64,000 nucleotides of DNA from an uncultured Hyphomonadaceae bacterium (GTDB taxonomy: Bacteria > Pseudomonadota > Alphaproteobacteria > Caulobacterales > Maricaulaceae). The position numbers and the translations under genes were made by a program. The DNA lies in assembly GCA_913058335.1 (NCBI GenBank), contig CAJXPX010000018.1, forward strand, positions 1 through 64,000, written 5' to 3'. The first letter of the stretch is position 1; the number at the start of each line of letters is the position of its first letter. Of the stretch, positions 43,978-52,909 are shown piece by piece. The notes under the pieces are model-generated. The model saw only the letters and a list, made by a program, of their open reading frames with translations, did no database searches and was not told the origin of the DNA.

Positions 43978-44334
43978 ATGACTATATTAAACGTCATATA
44001 TTCTTCTAAATTATGGCTGACACTTAGCTTGGCCGTAATTATGGGCATGGGAACCATCACGCCGGATATCCATCCCGAAGAAGCCGCTGAGGTTGTGTGT
44101 CAAGAGACAGGCGATTTCGTGGATGTTGATTCCAGTGAGAAACCTAATAGACCATCAAAAGCGCCTCACGATCATCATGCTCACAGCTGCGGGAGCTGTC
44201 ATTTCCACGCGACGCCGATTCAAATGACTACTTTAGAAGCGGGTTTGTACGGTCAATTTAATTACGACCCTAAATCCTATAATTCCCCTTCGGATCAAGG
44301 TCCTTACGGTCTCTTCCGGCCACCTCGTGCCTAA
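43978..44334 (+). CDS. Small His/Cys-rich exported or membrane-anchored protein ahead of the RND pump
   Basis: 118 residues with an N-terminal hydrophobic segment (about 12-26) and a metal-binding-like cluster HDHHAHSCGSCHFH near the middle. GAGGAG precedes the ATG. Small periplasmic proteins of this kind commonly precede czcCBA/cus-type operons and may bind or buffer metal before export. No enzyme motif. Its position 67 bases before the outer-membrane factor gene suggests co-transcription. Confidence 0.65.
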   Translation: MTILNVIYSSKLWLTLSLAVIMGMGTITPDIHPEEAAEVVCQETGDFVDVDSSEKPNRPSKAPHDHHAHSCGSCHFHATPIQMTTLEAGLYGQFNYDPKSYNSPSDQGPYGLFRPPRA

Positions 44335-44401
44335 TCTTTAGTCAAAAGCCTGCTGTACGCATGGCTTCAAGTCTTTAGATTTAAACGAGGAATAATTACC
44401 A

Positions 44402-45688
44402 ATGAAAAATTTCAGGAAGGGCGCCTGTGGCGTCCTGATTGCGGCTGCCTTTTCGGGCGCAGCAATCGCGGCTCCGTGCGACGGACCAATTGATATGCGC
44501 CCGCTCGACGCGGGTGCCCCTTTAACCCTTGCGGGAGCGTTTGAGCAAATACGCGCCGCTTCTCCGGAAGTGCGCCGCGCTGCGCTTGAGACAAGAGCCC
44601 GTCAGGCGGAAGCGGATCAAGCGGGGAAAAGGTTGAACCCCTCCATCGGATTGGAGATGGAAAACTTCTCTGGGTCGGGCCCCTTGAACGGGTTTGATCA
44701 GGTCGAGACGACACTAAGTCTCGAGCAAACTTTTGAGCTCGGCGGCAAACGTGCCAAACGGGAACGTGCGGCCCTTGCAGCGGCCGCTCTATCATCAGCA
44801 GAATGCAAGGCCATTCTGCGGGAAACTGAACTTCAAGCTTCGCTGTTGTTCTTTGAGCTCAAAGCGGCTCAGGAGCTCGCAGTCTACGCGCAGGAGTCTG
44901 CTGACTTGTCGGCACAACTGACAGAGACGGTTTCCAAACGAGTGGATGCTGGCGCGGCCGCGCCGCCTGAACTATCACGCGTACAAGCCGAGCAAGCTTC
45001 CGTAAAAGCAGCGGCCTTGAGGGCGCGCGCAAATGTAGACCAGACGAAATATGATCTGGCGGCGTTATGGGGAAGTGATGAACCTGTTTTCACGCCTCCG
45101 TTAGATAAGGCTATTTACACTTTAAACACACTTGGTGCGGTTGAGGATCTCAACTCACATCCGGCTTTGGCCGTGGCCCGGGCGGATACGGACGCCAGAG
45201 CGTTGCAACAGGAAGCGGCTCGATCGGTCGGAGTGCCGAACTTAACGGTCAGCGCTGGCCTGCGGAGATTTGAAGAAAGTGGCGATAATGCGCTGCTTCT
45301 AGGGTTCAGCGTTCCGCTTCCGATCTTTGACCGGAATAAAGATGCGGCACGGGCTGCCGGTTATAGAGCCGACTCTGCTCGTATAAACACCGTGGCGACA
45401 AAGGCTCGACTGCGGTCACAGCAACAGGCCGCTATGTCTCAATTACGTGTCTCGCAAGCCCGTTTAGACCTTCTGGAAAAAGAGGCTCTGCCAGCGGCCC
45501 GCTCCGCTTATGAAGCGTCATTGACCGGTTATTCGGCGGGTCGATTCAATCTTACGACCACACTTGATGCGAGGAAAAGTCTGCTTGATGCGGGCGTTTC
45601 CGTCATCGACGCTCGCCGAACATTCAATGCTGACATGATGCGCCTGAACAGCCTGATTGGCGCCGCCCCCTTTGACGGAGACTTATAG
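44402..45688 (+). CDS. czcC: CzcC-type outer-membrane efflux factor (TolC family)
   Basis: 428 residues, signal peptide ending AIAAP. The TolC-like alpha-helical hairpins are rich in Ala, Gln and Glu (for example RRAALETRARQAEADQAGKR, ETVSKRVDAGAAAPPELSRV) and the motif LGFSVPLPIFDRNKDAARAA is typical of CzcC/CusC proteins. It forms the trimeric exit channel of the RND complex. The next gene starts at the base after the stop, indicating a tightly coupled operon. Confidence 0.88.
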   Translation: MKNFRKGACGVLIAAAFSGAAIAAPCDGPIDMRPLDAGAPLTLAGAFEQIRAASPEVRRAALETRARQAEADQAGKRLNPSIGLEMENFSGSGPLNGFDQVETTLSLEQTFELGGKRAKRERAALAAAALSSAECKAILRETELQASLLFFELKAAQELAVYAQESADLSAQLTETVSKRVDAGAAAPPELSRVQAEQASVKAAALRARANVDQTKYDLAALWGSDEPVFTPPLDKAIYTLNTLGAVEDLNSHPALAVARADTDARALQQEAARSVGVPNLTVSAGLRRFEESGDNALLLGFSVPLPIFDRNKDAARAAGYRADSARINTVATKARLRSQQQAAMSQLRVSQARLDLLEKEALPAARSAYEASLTGYSAGRFNLTTTLDARKSLLDAGVSVIDARRTFNADMMRLNSLIGAAPFDGDL

Positions 45689-46954
45689 ATGAAACAGTCA
45701 CTAACACTCACAACGGCTATCCTAACGTTTGCATTCCTGCTCACGGGATGCGGAGGAGAGACCAATACGCCGGCCAAAATAAACTCTCAAATATCCGATG
45801 CTTCTCATGAAGCACACGAAGCGGATAAAGATATCGAAAACGCTTCCCACGAAGAGAATGTAGATGGCAGCAATATTCGTGGCGATATCGTCAAACTCAG
45901 CTCAAGGGCCGCGCAAGAGGCCGGAATCAAACTGTCTGAAGCAGAAAGAGGCGAAATTGGTCAGTCATTGAGCTTACCTGCCGAAATTCGGTTCGACGCC
46001 GATCGCGTAGCTAAACTGTCTCCAAAAGTCAGTGGCATTATCTCACGGCTCTATGCGAGTGAGGGAGATCAAGTGGAAAAAGGCGCGACACTCGCTTTGA
46101 TCCGCAGTCGCGAACTGGCGGGTCTCATGGCAAGCTGGCAAAAAGCCGAAACCCAATTATCTCTGACAGAACAGGCATATGCGCGAGAAGAAAGTTTATT
46201 TGCAAAAAAGATTACATCTGAAGCCGATTTGCAAACGGCTCGCGCAAACCTTCAAGCTTCTAAAGCGGCAAGAGACGCAGCTGAAAATGAGCTTCACGCA
46301 GCCGGAGTTAGTCACAGCGCTCTCAAAAACATCGCGGGGGCTGCGGACGGCGACAATGCCAATGCCTATCTTACCGCTCCGATAGCCGGAACGATTGTTC
46401 GGCGAACAGTGACGCTAGGTGAGACTGTTTCCGCTGGAGATGCCGGGGCAGACCCCTTATTTACGGTTGTAGATGATAGCGTCGTTTGGGCCGATATTGC
46501 GGTTTATAAGCAAGACATTTCTCGCATCCGCCTCGGCGCCCCTGTTGCACTTAAAACGGATGCAGGGGACACAATCGCACAATCAACTGTGGCATTTGTC
46601 CTGCCAGTTATCGATGAAACATCGCGTACGGCAACGGCGCGCGTTATCGTCGAAAATCCTCAGGGCACGTTGCGGCCCGGCCAATTTGTTACAGCAGATT
46701 TAAGCGTAGGCGCCTCTGAAGCCGTCATCCGCATACCGGATGCGGCCGTGCAACTTGTGGAAGGTAAGCCATCCGTTTTCCTTCCGGTGGAAGGAGGTTA
46801 CGCTCCGCGCGCCGTTATGACCGGGACAAAATCCGGCGGTTACATCGAAATACGCTCGGGATTGAGTGTCGGAGAGGCGTTTGTCTCCGAAGGCGCTTTC
46901 ACCCTTAAAGCTCAACTTGAAAAAGACGCCTTCGGCGATGGCCACGGCCACTAG
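45689..46954 (+). CDS. czcB: CzcB-type periplasmic adaptor (membrane fusion protein)
   Basis: 421 residues. The N-terminus ends in a lipobox-like LLTGCGG, so it is probably a lipoprotein. A His/Glu-rich stretch (ASDASHEAHEADKD-like, residues about 35-60) could bind metal. The adaptor core follows: KLSPKVSGIISRLYASEGDQ with lipoyl-type half, a coiled-coil hairpin (about 150-210), AYLTAPIAGTIVRRTVTLGE, and the beta-barrel part with LRPGQFVTADL. It links the outer-membrane channel and the RND pump. Confidence 0.88.
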   Translation: MKQSLTLTTAILTFAFLLTGCGGETNTPAKINSQISDASHEAHEADKDIENASHEENVDGSNIRGDIVKLSSRAAQEAGIKLSEAERGEIGQSLSLPAEIRFDADRVAKLSPKVSGIISRLYASEGDQVEKGATLALIRSRELAGLMASWQKAETQLSLTEQAYAREESLFAKKITSEADLQTARANLQASKAARDAAENELHAAGVSHSALKNIAGAADGDNANAYLTAPIAGTIVRRTVTLGETVSAGDAGADPLFTVVDDSVVWADIAVYKQDISRIRLGAPVALKTDAGDTIAQSTVAFVLPVIDETSRTATARVIVENPQGTLRPGQFVTADLSVGASEAVIRIPDAAVQLVEGKPSVFLPVEGGYAPRAVMTGTKSGGYIEIRSGLSVGEAFVSEGAFTLKAQLEKDAFGDGHGH

Positions 46955-46965
46955 GACAGATCATT

Positions 46966-49900
46966 ATGTTTAATTTTATGCACAGAATTGCCGGGGGGCG
47001 CTTATTGGCAGCCATTGCGGCACTCGCCATGACCCTTGGTGGAATTTGGGCGTTTCGCGCGCTCCCCGTCGATGCGTTTCCAGATGTGACGCCTTCTTTG
47101 GTTCAGGTTTTTACAGAAACTGAAGGGCTCGCTCCCGAAGAGGTCGAACGATATGTTACCTATCCAATTGAGACTGCGATGTCAGGTCTCCCCAAACTCA
47201 AAAACATGCGATCCGTTTCAAATTTTGGACTTTCCGTCGTAAATATTTATTTTGAAGATGGGACGGACGTCTATTTTGCGCGCCAGGTTGTGGGAGAACG
47301 CCTCGCCGAAGCCAGCGGAAATATCCCTGACGGTTTCGGGGATCCGAAAATGGGCCCTATTTCAACCGGACTTGGAATTATTCTTTACTTCCGATTAGAA
47401 GATGAAACCGGATCGCGCAGCCTTGTTGAAATGCGCGAAATTCAGGACTGGATAATAAAATACCAGCTTCAAACCGTTCCGGGAGTCACGGAGGTTTTGT
47501 CTCTGGGCGGATACGAAAAGCAGTATCAGGTGCGTCTCGACCCGGATGCTTTATTGTCATACAATATTCAAATCGGTGATGTTATGACCGCGCTGGAACG
47601 CGGAAATAAAACCGAAGGGGCCCAATTCATTGAACTCGGCGCAGAGCAATATACCGTGCGAGGCGTTGGCCTGGCACGCTCCGTTGAAGATTTGGCGGAA
47701 ATCGTCGTCAAAACCGCGGATGGCCGTCCGGTTCGCGTTCGTGACCTCGGAGAAGTCGTTGTCGGAGGGGGCGTGCGTCAAGGTCTTGCTACAGCAAATG
47801 GCGAAGGCGAGGTCGTCGCTGGCCTGACGCTGAAACTCTTCGGCACGAATACTTCTGATGTCATTAAACGGGTTCAAACCCGCTTTGATGAAATCAATAC
47901 CAGTCTGCCGGAAGGGGTCACGGCTGTACCTTATTATGATCAAGGCACACTCGTGAACAAAGCCTCTGCAACTGTTACAACCGCCTTATGGCAAGGGGCT
48001 GTTTTAGTTGCTCTCGTTGTTTTCGTCTTTCTTGGCGGTTGGCGGCCCAGTGTTGTCGTCGTCCTATCCATACCCTTTTCTGTCGGATTTGCCTTTATCG
48101 CGATGAATATGCTCGGCATCGGGGCGAACCTCATGTCATTAGGGGGCGTTGCAATCGCAATCGGGATGATGGTGGACGGAGCGATTGTCATTTCCGAAAA
48201 TGTGGATCGCGGCTTACGCGAAAGCAAGGCGACCGAGAATCAACGCGATGTCGTTGCGCGGTCAACAGCAGAAGTTATCGCGCCACTTATTGCCGCCGTC
48301 GCGGTTGTGATTGTGGTGTTCTTACCGCTTTTTTCTCTTCAGGGCGTTGAAGGGAAAACCTTCAGGCCACTTGCAGCTTCGGCCGCCTTGGCGATGACCG
48401 GTTCACTCTTCTATGCGGCCTTGATCGCTCCGTCCCTTGCGAATGCGCTGATGCGCAAGGATAAAAAAAGAGGGGAGGCTAAACCCGGTTGGGTTGCTCG
48501 TTATGTCAGCAAAGCCGCCTCTTTTTTCGTGCGCCGGAGATTTGCGGCAATTGGACTCGCCGTTCTTCTTCTTTTCATTGGCGGACTTGCCGGCTCACGA
48601 TTAGGATCCGAATTTACGCCTGCTCTTGAAGAAGGCGATATTTTGTTGCGCGTGACAATGGCTCCGTCAATTTCTTTGACGGAAGCTTCCAAAACAACGA
48701 CCCGTATTGAGAAAAGGCTTCTCGAGGCTTTCCCCGAGGTGAAATCAATCGTGACCCGAGTTGGTCGTGGTGAAGTCGGGGCGCATGCGGATCCGACCAA
48801 TAGTGCCGAAGCGTTCGTTGAACTTAACCCGAAATCTGAGTGGCGAGACGGTATGTCGGCAGAAGATTTAAGGACAGCAATTTCTGAAAACCTCGAAACA
48901 TTTCCGGGAATTGTTGTAAATATCGGGCAACCCATTGCCATGTCAGTTGACGAATTGCTGACGGGAACACGAGCTGAACTCGCCGTAAAAATCTTTGGCC
49001 CGGACTCCGATGTGCTCCTCGAAAAATCTCAGGAGTTGCAAGCCCTCTTACAACAGGTCGAAGGCGCTGCAGAAGTGCAGGCCGATCAAATCACGGGGGC
49101 GCCGCAGCTCGTAGTGACGATGAATCGCGCCGCCTTGGGGCGATACGGTCTGAACGTCGAGGATGCATTAGACGTTCTGCGCGCTTCGGTGGGCGGGGCT
49201 GAAGCCGGCTCCTTATTTGAAGGTGTAAGGCAATTTCCGATAGTTGTGCGTTTTCACGCCGAAAACCGTGACACGCCGGAAGCAATTAGCCGAGTCGTTC
49301 TTGAATCGCCCTCCGGCGCCCGAGTTCCGCTTGCGACTGTTGCAAATATTGAAACCGTAATTGGTCCGCGCCAGATTACACGCGAGGACGGAGAAAGGTT
49401 TATCACGGTGCAGTCAAATGTACGGGATCGCGATATCGGCTCTTTCGTGACCGAAGCCCAAGGGGTGACGGAATCCAATCTAGATTTGCCGCCTGGTTAT
49501 CGAGTCGTTTGGGGCGGCCAGTTTGAGCTTCAGCAACAAGCCAACGCCCGGTTTAAAGTGGTGATTCCGATAACTCTAGGTATTGTCTTTCTTATTTTGT
49601 TGATGACCTTCGGGCGAGTAAAGTCGGCTATTTTGATCCTGCTCAACATCCCGCTTGCCCTGACAGGCGGCGCTCTGGCGCTTTGGATAACGGGACTGCC
49701 AGTCTCTGTTCCGGCGACCGTCGGTTTCATCGCTTTATTCGGTATTGCCCTTGGAAATGGGATGGTACTGGTGAGCTTCATGGACGATTTCGCCCGGGCC
49801 GGACGGGATAAGGACCAATTAGCTATCGAAGCTGCCGGACTCAGAGCCCGCCCGGTTTTGATGACCGCCCTTACGACGGCGCTCGGTTTGGCGCCGCTGC

Positions 49901-50088
49901 TATTTGCAACCGGTGTAGGCGCTGAAGTTCAGCGGCCCCTAGCCACGGTCGTCACAGGCGGCCTCGTGTCGTCCACCCTGTTGACCTTGCTTGTTATGCC
50001 GGCCTTGCACCGCTGGTTTGCACCGAGGCCGGGAGGTCATCATTCACTAGTTGAGACGAGTCATGAGCGTGAGCAGAAAACGGCCTGA
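46966..50088 (+). CDS. czcA: Heavy-metal RND efflux pump, CzcA/CusA family
   Basis: 1040 residues with the full RND layout of 12 membrane helices and two large periplasmic loops: DAFPDVTPSLVQVFTETEGL, the TM4 region, RLGSEFTPALEEGDI, and a final ALGNGMVLVSF and PVLMTALTTALGLAPLL. In TM4 the sequence is GGVAIAIGMMVDGAIVISEN: it has the VDG and the later Glu but lacks the first Asp of the DFG motif found in Zn/Co-type CzcA. In that respect it resembles CusA-type pumps. The metal is therefore uncertain, so the czc symbol describes the family only. Confidence 0.88.
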   Translation: MFNFMHRIAGGRLLAAIAALAMTLGGIWAFRALPVDAFPDVTPSLVQVFTETEGLAPEEVERYVTYPIETAMSGLPKLKNMRSVSNFGLSVVNIYFEDGTDVYFARQVVGERLAEASGNIPDGFGDPKMGPISTGLGIILYFRLEDETGSRSLVEMREIQDWIIKYQLQTVPGVTEVLSLGGYEKQYQVRLDPDALLSYNIQIGDVMTALERGNKTEGAQFIELGAEQYTVRGVGLARSVEDLAEIVVKTADGRPVRVRDLGEVVVGGGVRQGLATANGEGEVVAGLTLKLFGTNTSDVIKRVQTRFDEINTSLPEGVTAVPYYDQGTLVNKASATVTTALWQGAVLVALVVFVFLGGWRPSVVVVLSIPFSVGFAFIAMNMLGIGANLMSLGGVAIAIGMMVDGAIVISENVDRGLRESKATENQRDVVARSTAEVIAPLIAAVAVVIVVFLPLFSLQGVEGKTFRPLAASAALAMTGSLFYAALIAPSLANALMRKDKKRGEAKPGWVARYVSKAASFFVRRRFAAIGLAVLLLFIGGLAGSRLGSEFTPALEEGDILLRVTMAPSISLTEASKTTTRIEKRLLEAFPEVKSIVTRVGRGEVGAHADPTNSAEAFVELNPKSEWRDGMSAEDLRTAISENLETFPGIVVNIGQPIAMSVDELLTGTRAELAVKIFGPDSDVLLEKSQELQALLQQVEGAAEVQADQITGAPQLVVTMNRAALGRYGLNVEDALDVLRASVGGAEAGSLFEGVRQFPIVVRFHAENRDTPEAISRVVLESPSGARVPLATVANIETVIGPRQITREDGERFITVQSNVRDRDIGSFVTEAQGVTESNLDLPPGYRVVWGGQFELQQQANARFKVVIPITLGIVFLILLMTFGRVKSAILILLNIPLALTGGALALWITGLPVSVPATVGFIALFGIALGNGMVLVSFMDDFARAGRDKDQLAIEAAGLRARPVLMTALTTALGLAPLLFATGVGAEVQRPLATVVTGGLVSSTLLTLLVMPALHRWFAPRPGGHHSLVETSHEREQKTA

Positions 50089-50099
50089 ATAGAAGCGTC

Positions 50100-50126
50100 A
50101 CACAGGCGGGAACGGCCCGCCTGTGT
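50100..50126 (+). terminator. Strong hairpin between pump and ATPase genes
   Basis: ACACAGGCGGG (50100-50110) pairs perfectly with CCCGCCTGTGT (50116-50126) around a 5-base loop. No U-run follows. It may terminate partly, or process and stabilise the czc message, so that the ATPase is expressed at a different level. Confidence 0.6.
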
Positions 50127-50141
50127 TCCAATTCTACGGAG

Positions 50142-52178
50142 ATGAAAATGATAGAAACAACACACAAAGTGAAAGATCATGGTTCTGATGGGAACGATCA
50201 TAATCATGGTGATATCGTTACAAGGATTCTAGGGTCTCGCGCGGAAGTAATTTTTGCCGTCTTGGCGGGCGTTTGTCTCTTGATTGGATGGCTTGGCCCA
50301 AAACTGAATTTGCTGTCGACGTCGATAGGATTTGTATTTTTGGTCGCAGCCTATGTCTTTGGGGGGTATTTTGCGCTGCGGGAGGCAGTAGAAAAATTAT
50401 TGAAGGGCAAATTCCAGATCGATTTTCTGATGTTGGTCGCAGCTGCCGGAGCCGCTTTTCTCGGGGAATGGGCCGAAGGGGCGTTCCTTCTATTTCTTTT
50501 TGCGATTGGCCATGCGTTAGAGCATTTTGCTATGACCCGAGCGCGAAATGCGATTTCAGCGCTCTCCGATTTGACTCCGGATGACGCGCTCGTTCGGCGT
50601 GGTGAAAAAACCGAAACAATCTCCATTCAAGACCTTGTCATTGGCGATATCGTTGTGGTGCGCTCTAATGAACGTCTGCCAGCTGATGGGTTTGTCGTCT
50701 CTGGCGCTAGTGCCGTGAACCAAGCGCCAATAACGGGTGAAAGCGCGCCCGTCGATAAGAGACCCGTGGAAGACACGGAAGCCGCCGCGGCAAAACCAGA
50801 CGATTTGAAATCTGAGACGCGCGTCTTTGCGGGTTCGATCAATGGTTCAGGCAGTCTGGATATTCAGGTTACAAAACTCGCGAGTGAAACGACGCTTGCC
50901 CGTGTCGTAACTCTAGTGAGTGAAGCGGAGACCAGACAGTCCCCCACACAGAGTTTCACAAAAAAGTTTGAACGCATATTTGTCCCTTGCGTCATTTTAC
51001 TGGCGGTTCTGTCGTCTTTGGCGTTTATTGTTTTAGATGAAACTGCCTCGGAGAGTTTCTACCGGGCAATGGCCGTGCTCGTCGCTGCTAGCCCTTGCGC
51101 TCTCGCTATCGCAACCCCGAGCGCAATCTTGTCCGGAGTGGCCCGCGCAGCACGTGGCGGCGTATTGATCAAAGGCGGCGCTCCGTTAGAATCTCTTGGC
51201 CGTCTGGACGCCATCGCCTTTGATAAAACCGGAACCTTAACAGAAGGCGAACCCCGTCTTGTTGAAATTGTTACTTATAAAGACGTAGATGAAGATACCC
51301 TGCTAACGGTCAGCGCCGCCGTTGAGGCCCTGAGTGATCACCCCTTGGCAGAAGCAGTCGTGCGTGATGGGATAGCTCGCCTCGGATCCACTCCAGACGG
51401 TGCTTCCGATTTCGCAAGTATTACGGGACGAGGCGTTTCAGCCCTGTATAAAGGACAACAGGTTCATATTGGTAAAATGGAATTGTTTGCTGAAGTGGAG
51501 GGTAATTCTGTGCCAGAGGACTTGGCGGACACCGTGGACAGAATGTCTTCGGATGGGCGCACAACCATGATAGTCCGTCGCGGCGAGCGCTATCTCGGAG
51601 TGATCGGCTTGATGGACACGCCTCGTGAGGCCGCTAAAAACGTAATTGTCCACCTTCGTGATATTGGCGTCACTCGTATGATGATGATTTCGGGTGATAA
51701 TCAAAATGTGGCGGATGCTGTCGCTAGAGAGGTTGGTCTGGATCAAGCCTTCGGAGACCTCATGCCCGAGGATAAAGTAACAAAAATAAAGTCCTTAAGA
51801 GCAAAGGGCGGTGTTGCAATGGTTGGTGACGGAGTAAACGATGCCCCCGCTATGGCCAATGCGACCGTTGGAATCGCCATGGGCGCAGCTGGATCGGACG
51901 TCGCGCTTGAAACGGCTGATATCGCCCTTATGGCGGACGACCTTGAAACACTGCCATTCGCGGTTGGTTTAAGCCGTAAAACGAGCCGCATTATCCGACA
52001 AAATCTCTGGGCGAGCCTCGGTATTGTTGCATTCTTGATACCCGCGACGTTGTTTGGCCTCGGAATTGGTCCGGCTGTCCTGATCCACGAGGGCTCCACT
52101 TTGCTTGTCGTTTTTAATGCGTTAAGACTGCTCGCCTACAAGGCACCCGGCAATATGCCGTCAAAATTTGCCCAATAG
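50142..52178 (+). CDS. P1B-4-like heavy-metal ATPase (SPC motif; Co/Zn/Cd type)
   Basis: 678 residues. The N-terminus is His-rich (DHGSDGNDHNHGD) without a CxxC domain. The transport motif in the membrane is SPCALAIATP instead of CPC, and a late helix has HEGSTLLVVFNALR; SPC plus HEG(S/G)T defines the P1B-4 subgroup known for Co, Zn or Cd export. Catalytic elements are complete: the TGES-type loop ITGESAPVDK, DKTGTLTEGE phosphorylation site, SDHPLAEAV nucleotide-site HP, and GDGVNDAPAMA. It exports metal from cytoplasm to periplasm, where the RND system could take over. Confidence 0.9.
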   Translation: MKMIETTHKVKDHGSDGNDHNHGDIVTRILGSRAEVIFAVLAGVCLLIGWLGPKLNLLSTSIGFVFLVAAYVFGGYFALREAVEKLLKGKFQIDFLMLVAAAGAAFLGEWAEGAFLLFLFAIGHALEHFAMTRARNAISALSDLTPDDALVRRGEKTETISIQDLVIGDIVVVRSNERLPADGFVVSGASAVNQAPITGESAPVDKRPVEDTEAAAAKPDDLKSETRVFAGSINGSGSLDIQVTKLASETTLARVVTLVSEAETRQSPTQSFTKKFERIFVPCVILLAVLSSLAFIVLDETASESFYRAMAVLVAASPCALAIATPSAILSGVARAARGGVLIKGGAPLESLGRLDAIAFDKTGTLTEGEPRLVEIVTYKDVDEDTLLTVSAAVEALSDHPLAEAVVRDGIARLGSTPDGASDFASITGRGVSALYKGQQVHIGKMELFAEVEGNSVPEDLADTVDRMSSDGRTTMIVRRGERYLGVIGLMDTPREAAKNVIVHLRDIGVTRMMMISGDNQNVADAVAREVGLDQAFGDLMPEDKVTKIKSLRAKGGVAMVGDGVNDAPAMANATVGIAMGAAGSDVALETADIALMADDLETLPFAVGLSRKTSRIIRQNLWASLGIVAFLIPATLFGLGIGPAVLIHEGSTLLVVFNALRLLAYKAPGNMPSKFAQ

Positions 52179-52192
52179 GGAGGAGACAGAAT

Positions 52193-52420
52193 ATGAAGAC
52201 GATGACGATCGAAGTGCTTGAGATGACCTTGGCTATAACCGGATGCGCTCTGACCGGTCAGTAGGCTCAGACCAAGGCCATGGCGGCCATACGGGACGCC
52301 TTCGGCTCGATTCCTGCGCGCTCGCGGTTGAAATCCGGAGGTGATTTCAGGTTGCGCGCCTATCGGGCCTGGAAGACGCAAATACTTCAGACGCAAAAGA
52401 AGGGGGCAGGCGATATTTGA
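52193..52420 (+). pseudogene. Possible broken small gene after the ATPase
   Basis: An ATG at 52193 with an ideal GGAGGAGACAGAAT leader starts MKTMTIEVLEMTLAITGCAL and hits a TAG after 23 codons (52262-52264). The same frame stays open with AMAAIRDAFGSIPARSRLKS to a TGA at 52418-52420. The strong ribosome site and the long open tail suggest a former protein of about 75 residues cut by one nonsense mutation. No family recognised. Confidence 0.35.
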
Positions 52421-52601
52421 GATTCAAAATAATATGGACTGCTCGCGTGAGATTGCGGTGAACCCTTTCCGAGCCACAAACTACTGAGTCAAGTCTGATT
52501 TGCGATCAGATATTGATATTTTAAATCATTAGATTCCAGCTTGCCGAAATAGAGCCTGCAAGTGACTGAATTTATAACAAGTGCATAAATAAAGAAAAGC
52601 C

Positions 52602-52632
52602 TTGAATCTATAGTTGCTGTAGATGTTAAGCT
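52602..52632 (+). promoter_or_regulatory. MerR-type promoter before the small membrane protein/multicopper oxidase genes
   Basis: TTGAAT (52602-52607), a 19-bp spacer containing CTATAG-TTG-CTGTAG-AT dyad, then TAAGCT (52627-52632). A 19-bp spacer with a central dyad is the hallmark of MerR-family activated promoters. The first 18 bases agree with the CDF promoter at 55770-55800 except for two pyrimidine changes. The MerR protein at 55811 is the likely activator. Other bases of 52421-52710 show no gene. Confidence 0.6.
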
Positions 52633-52710
52633 TATCGTACTCACAGCGGAAAGTAAAAAACAGTCAGATTATCCCACCGGATAAATCTGGATAATTGGAA
52701 GCATAAAAAT

Positions 52711-52851
52711 ATGAATTCAAACGATATGATGATGCGGGATGAGTGGACGATGATGCCTTTTGGTGGTTTGTTCGGCATTCTACTCTTTGTGTTTCTTATT
52801 CTGGGGATCGCTGCATTCGTGAAATATCTGTTTTCTAATCGGAAACGATAA
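52711..52851 (+). CDS. 46-residue single-helix membrane protein upstream of the multicopper oxidase
   Basis: ATG at 52711 to TAA at 52851 encodes a Met-rich start (MNSNDMMMRDEWTMMPFGG), one hydrophobic helix (GLFGILLFVFLILGIAAFVK) and a basic tail (FSNRKR). Tiny membrane proteins of this type often accompany copper or heavy-metal genes. It is placed between the MerR-type promoter and the multicopper oxidase, so it is probably co-expressed with it. The ribosome site is weak. Function unknown. Confidence 0.6.
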   Translation: MNSNDMMMRDEWTMMPFGGLFGILLFVFLILGIAAFVKYLFSNRKR

Positions 52852-52909
52852 TCCCTATGATGCGCGAGAGGTGCCGGGCAGAATTATTTTCAGCAAAGAG
52901 TCTCATCCT

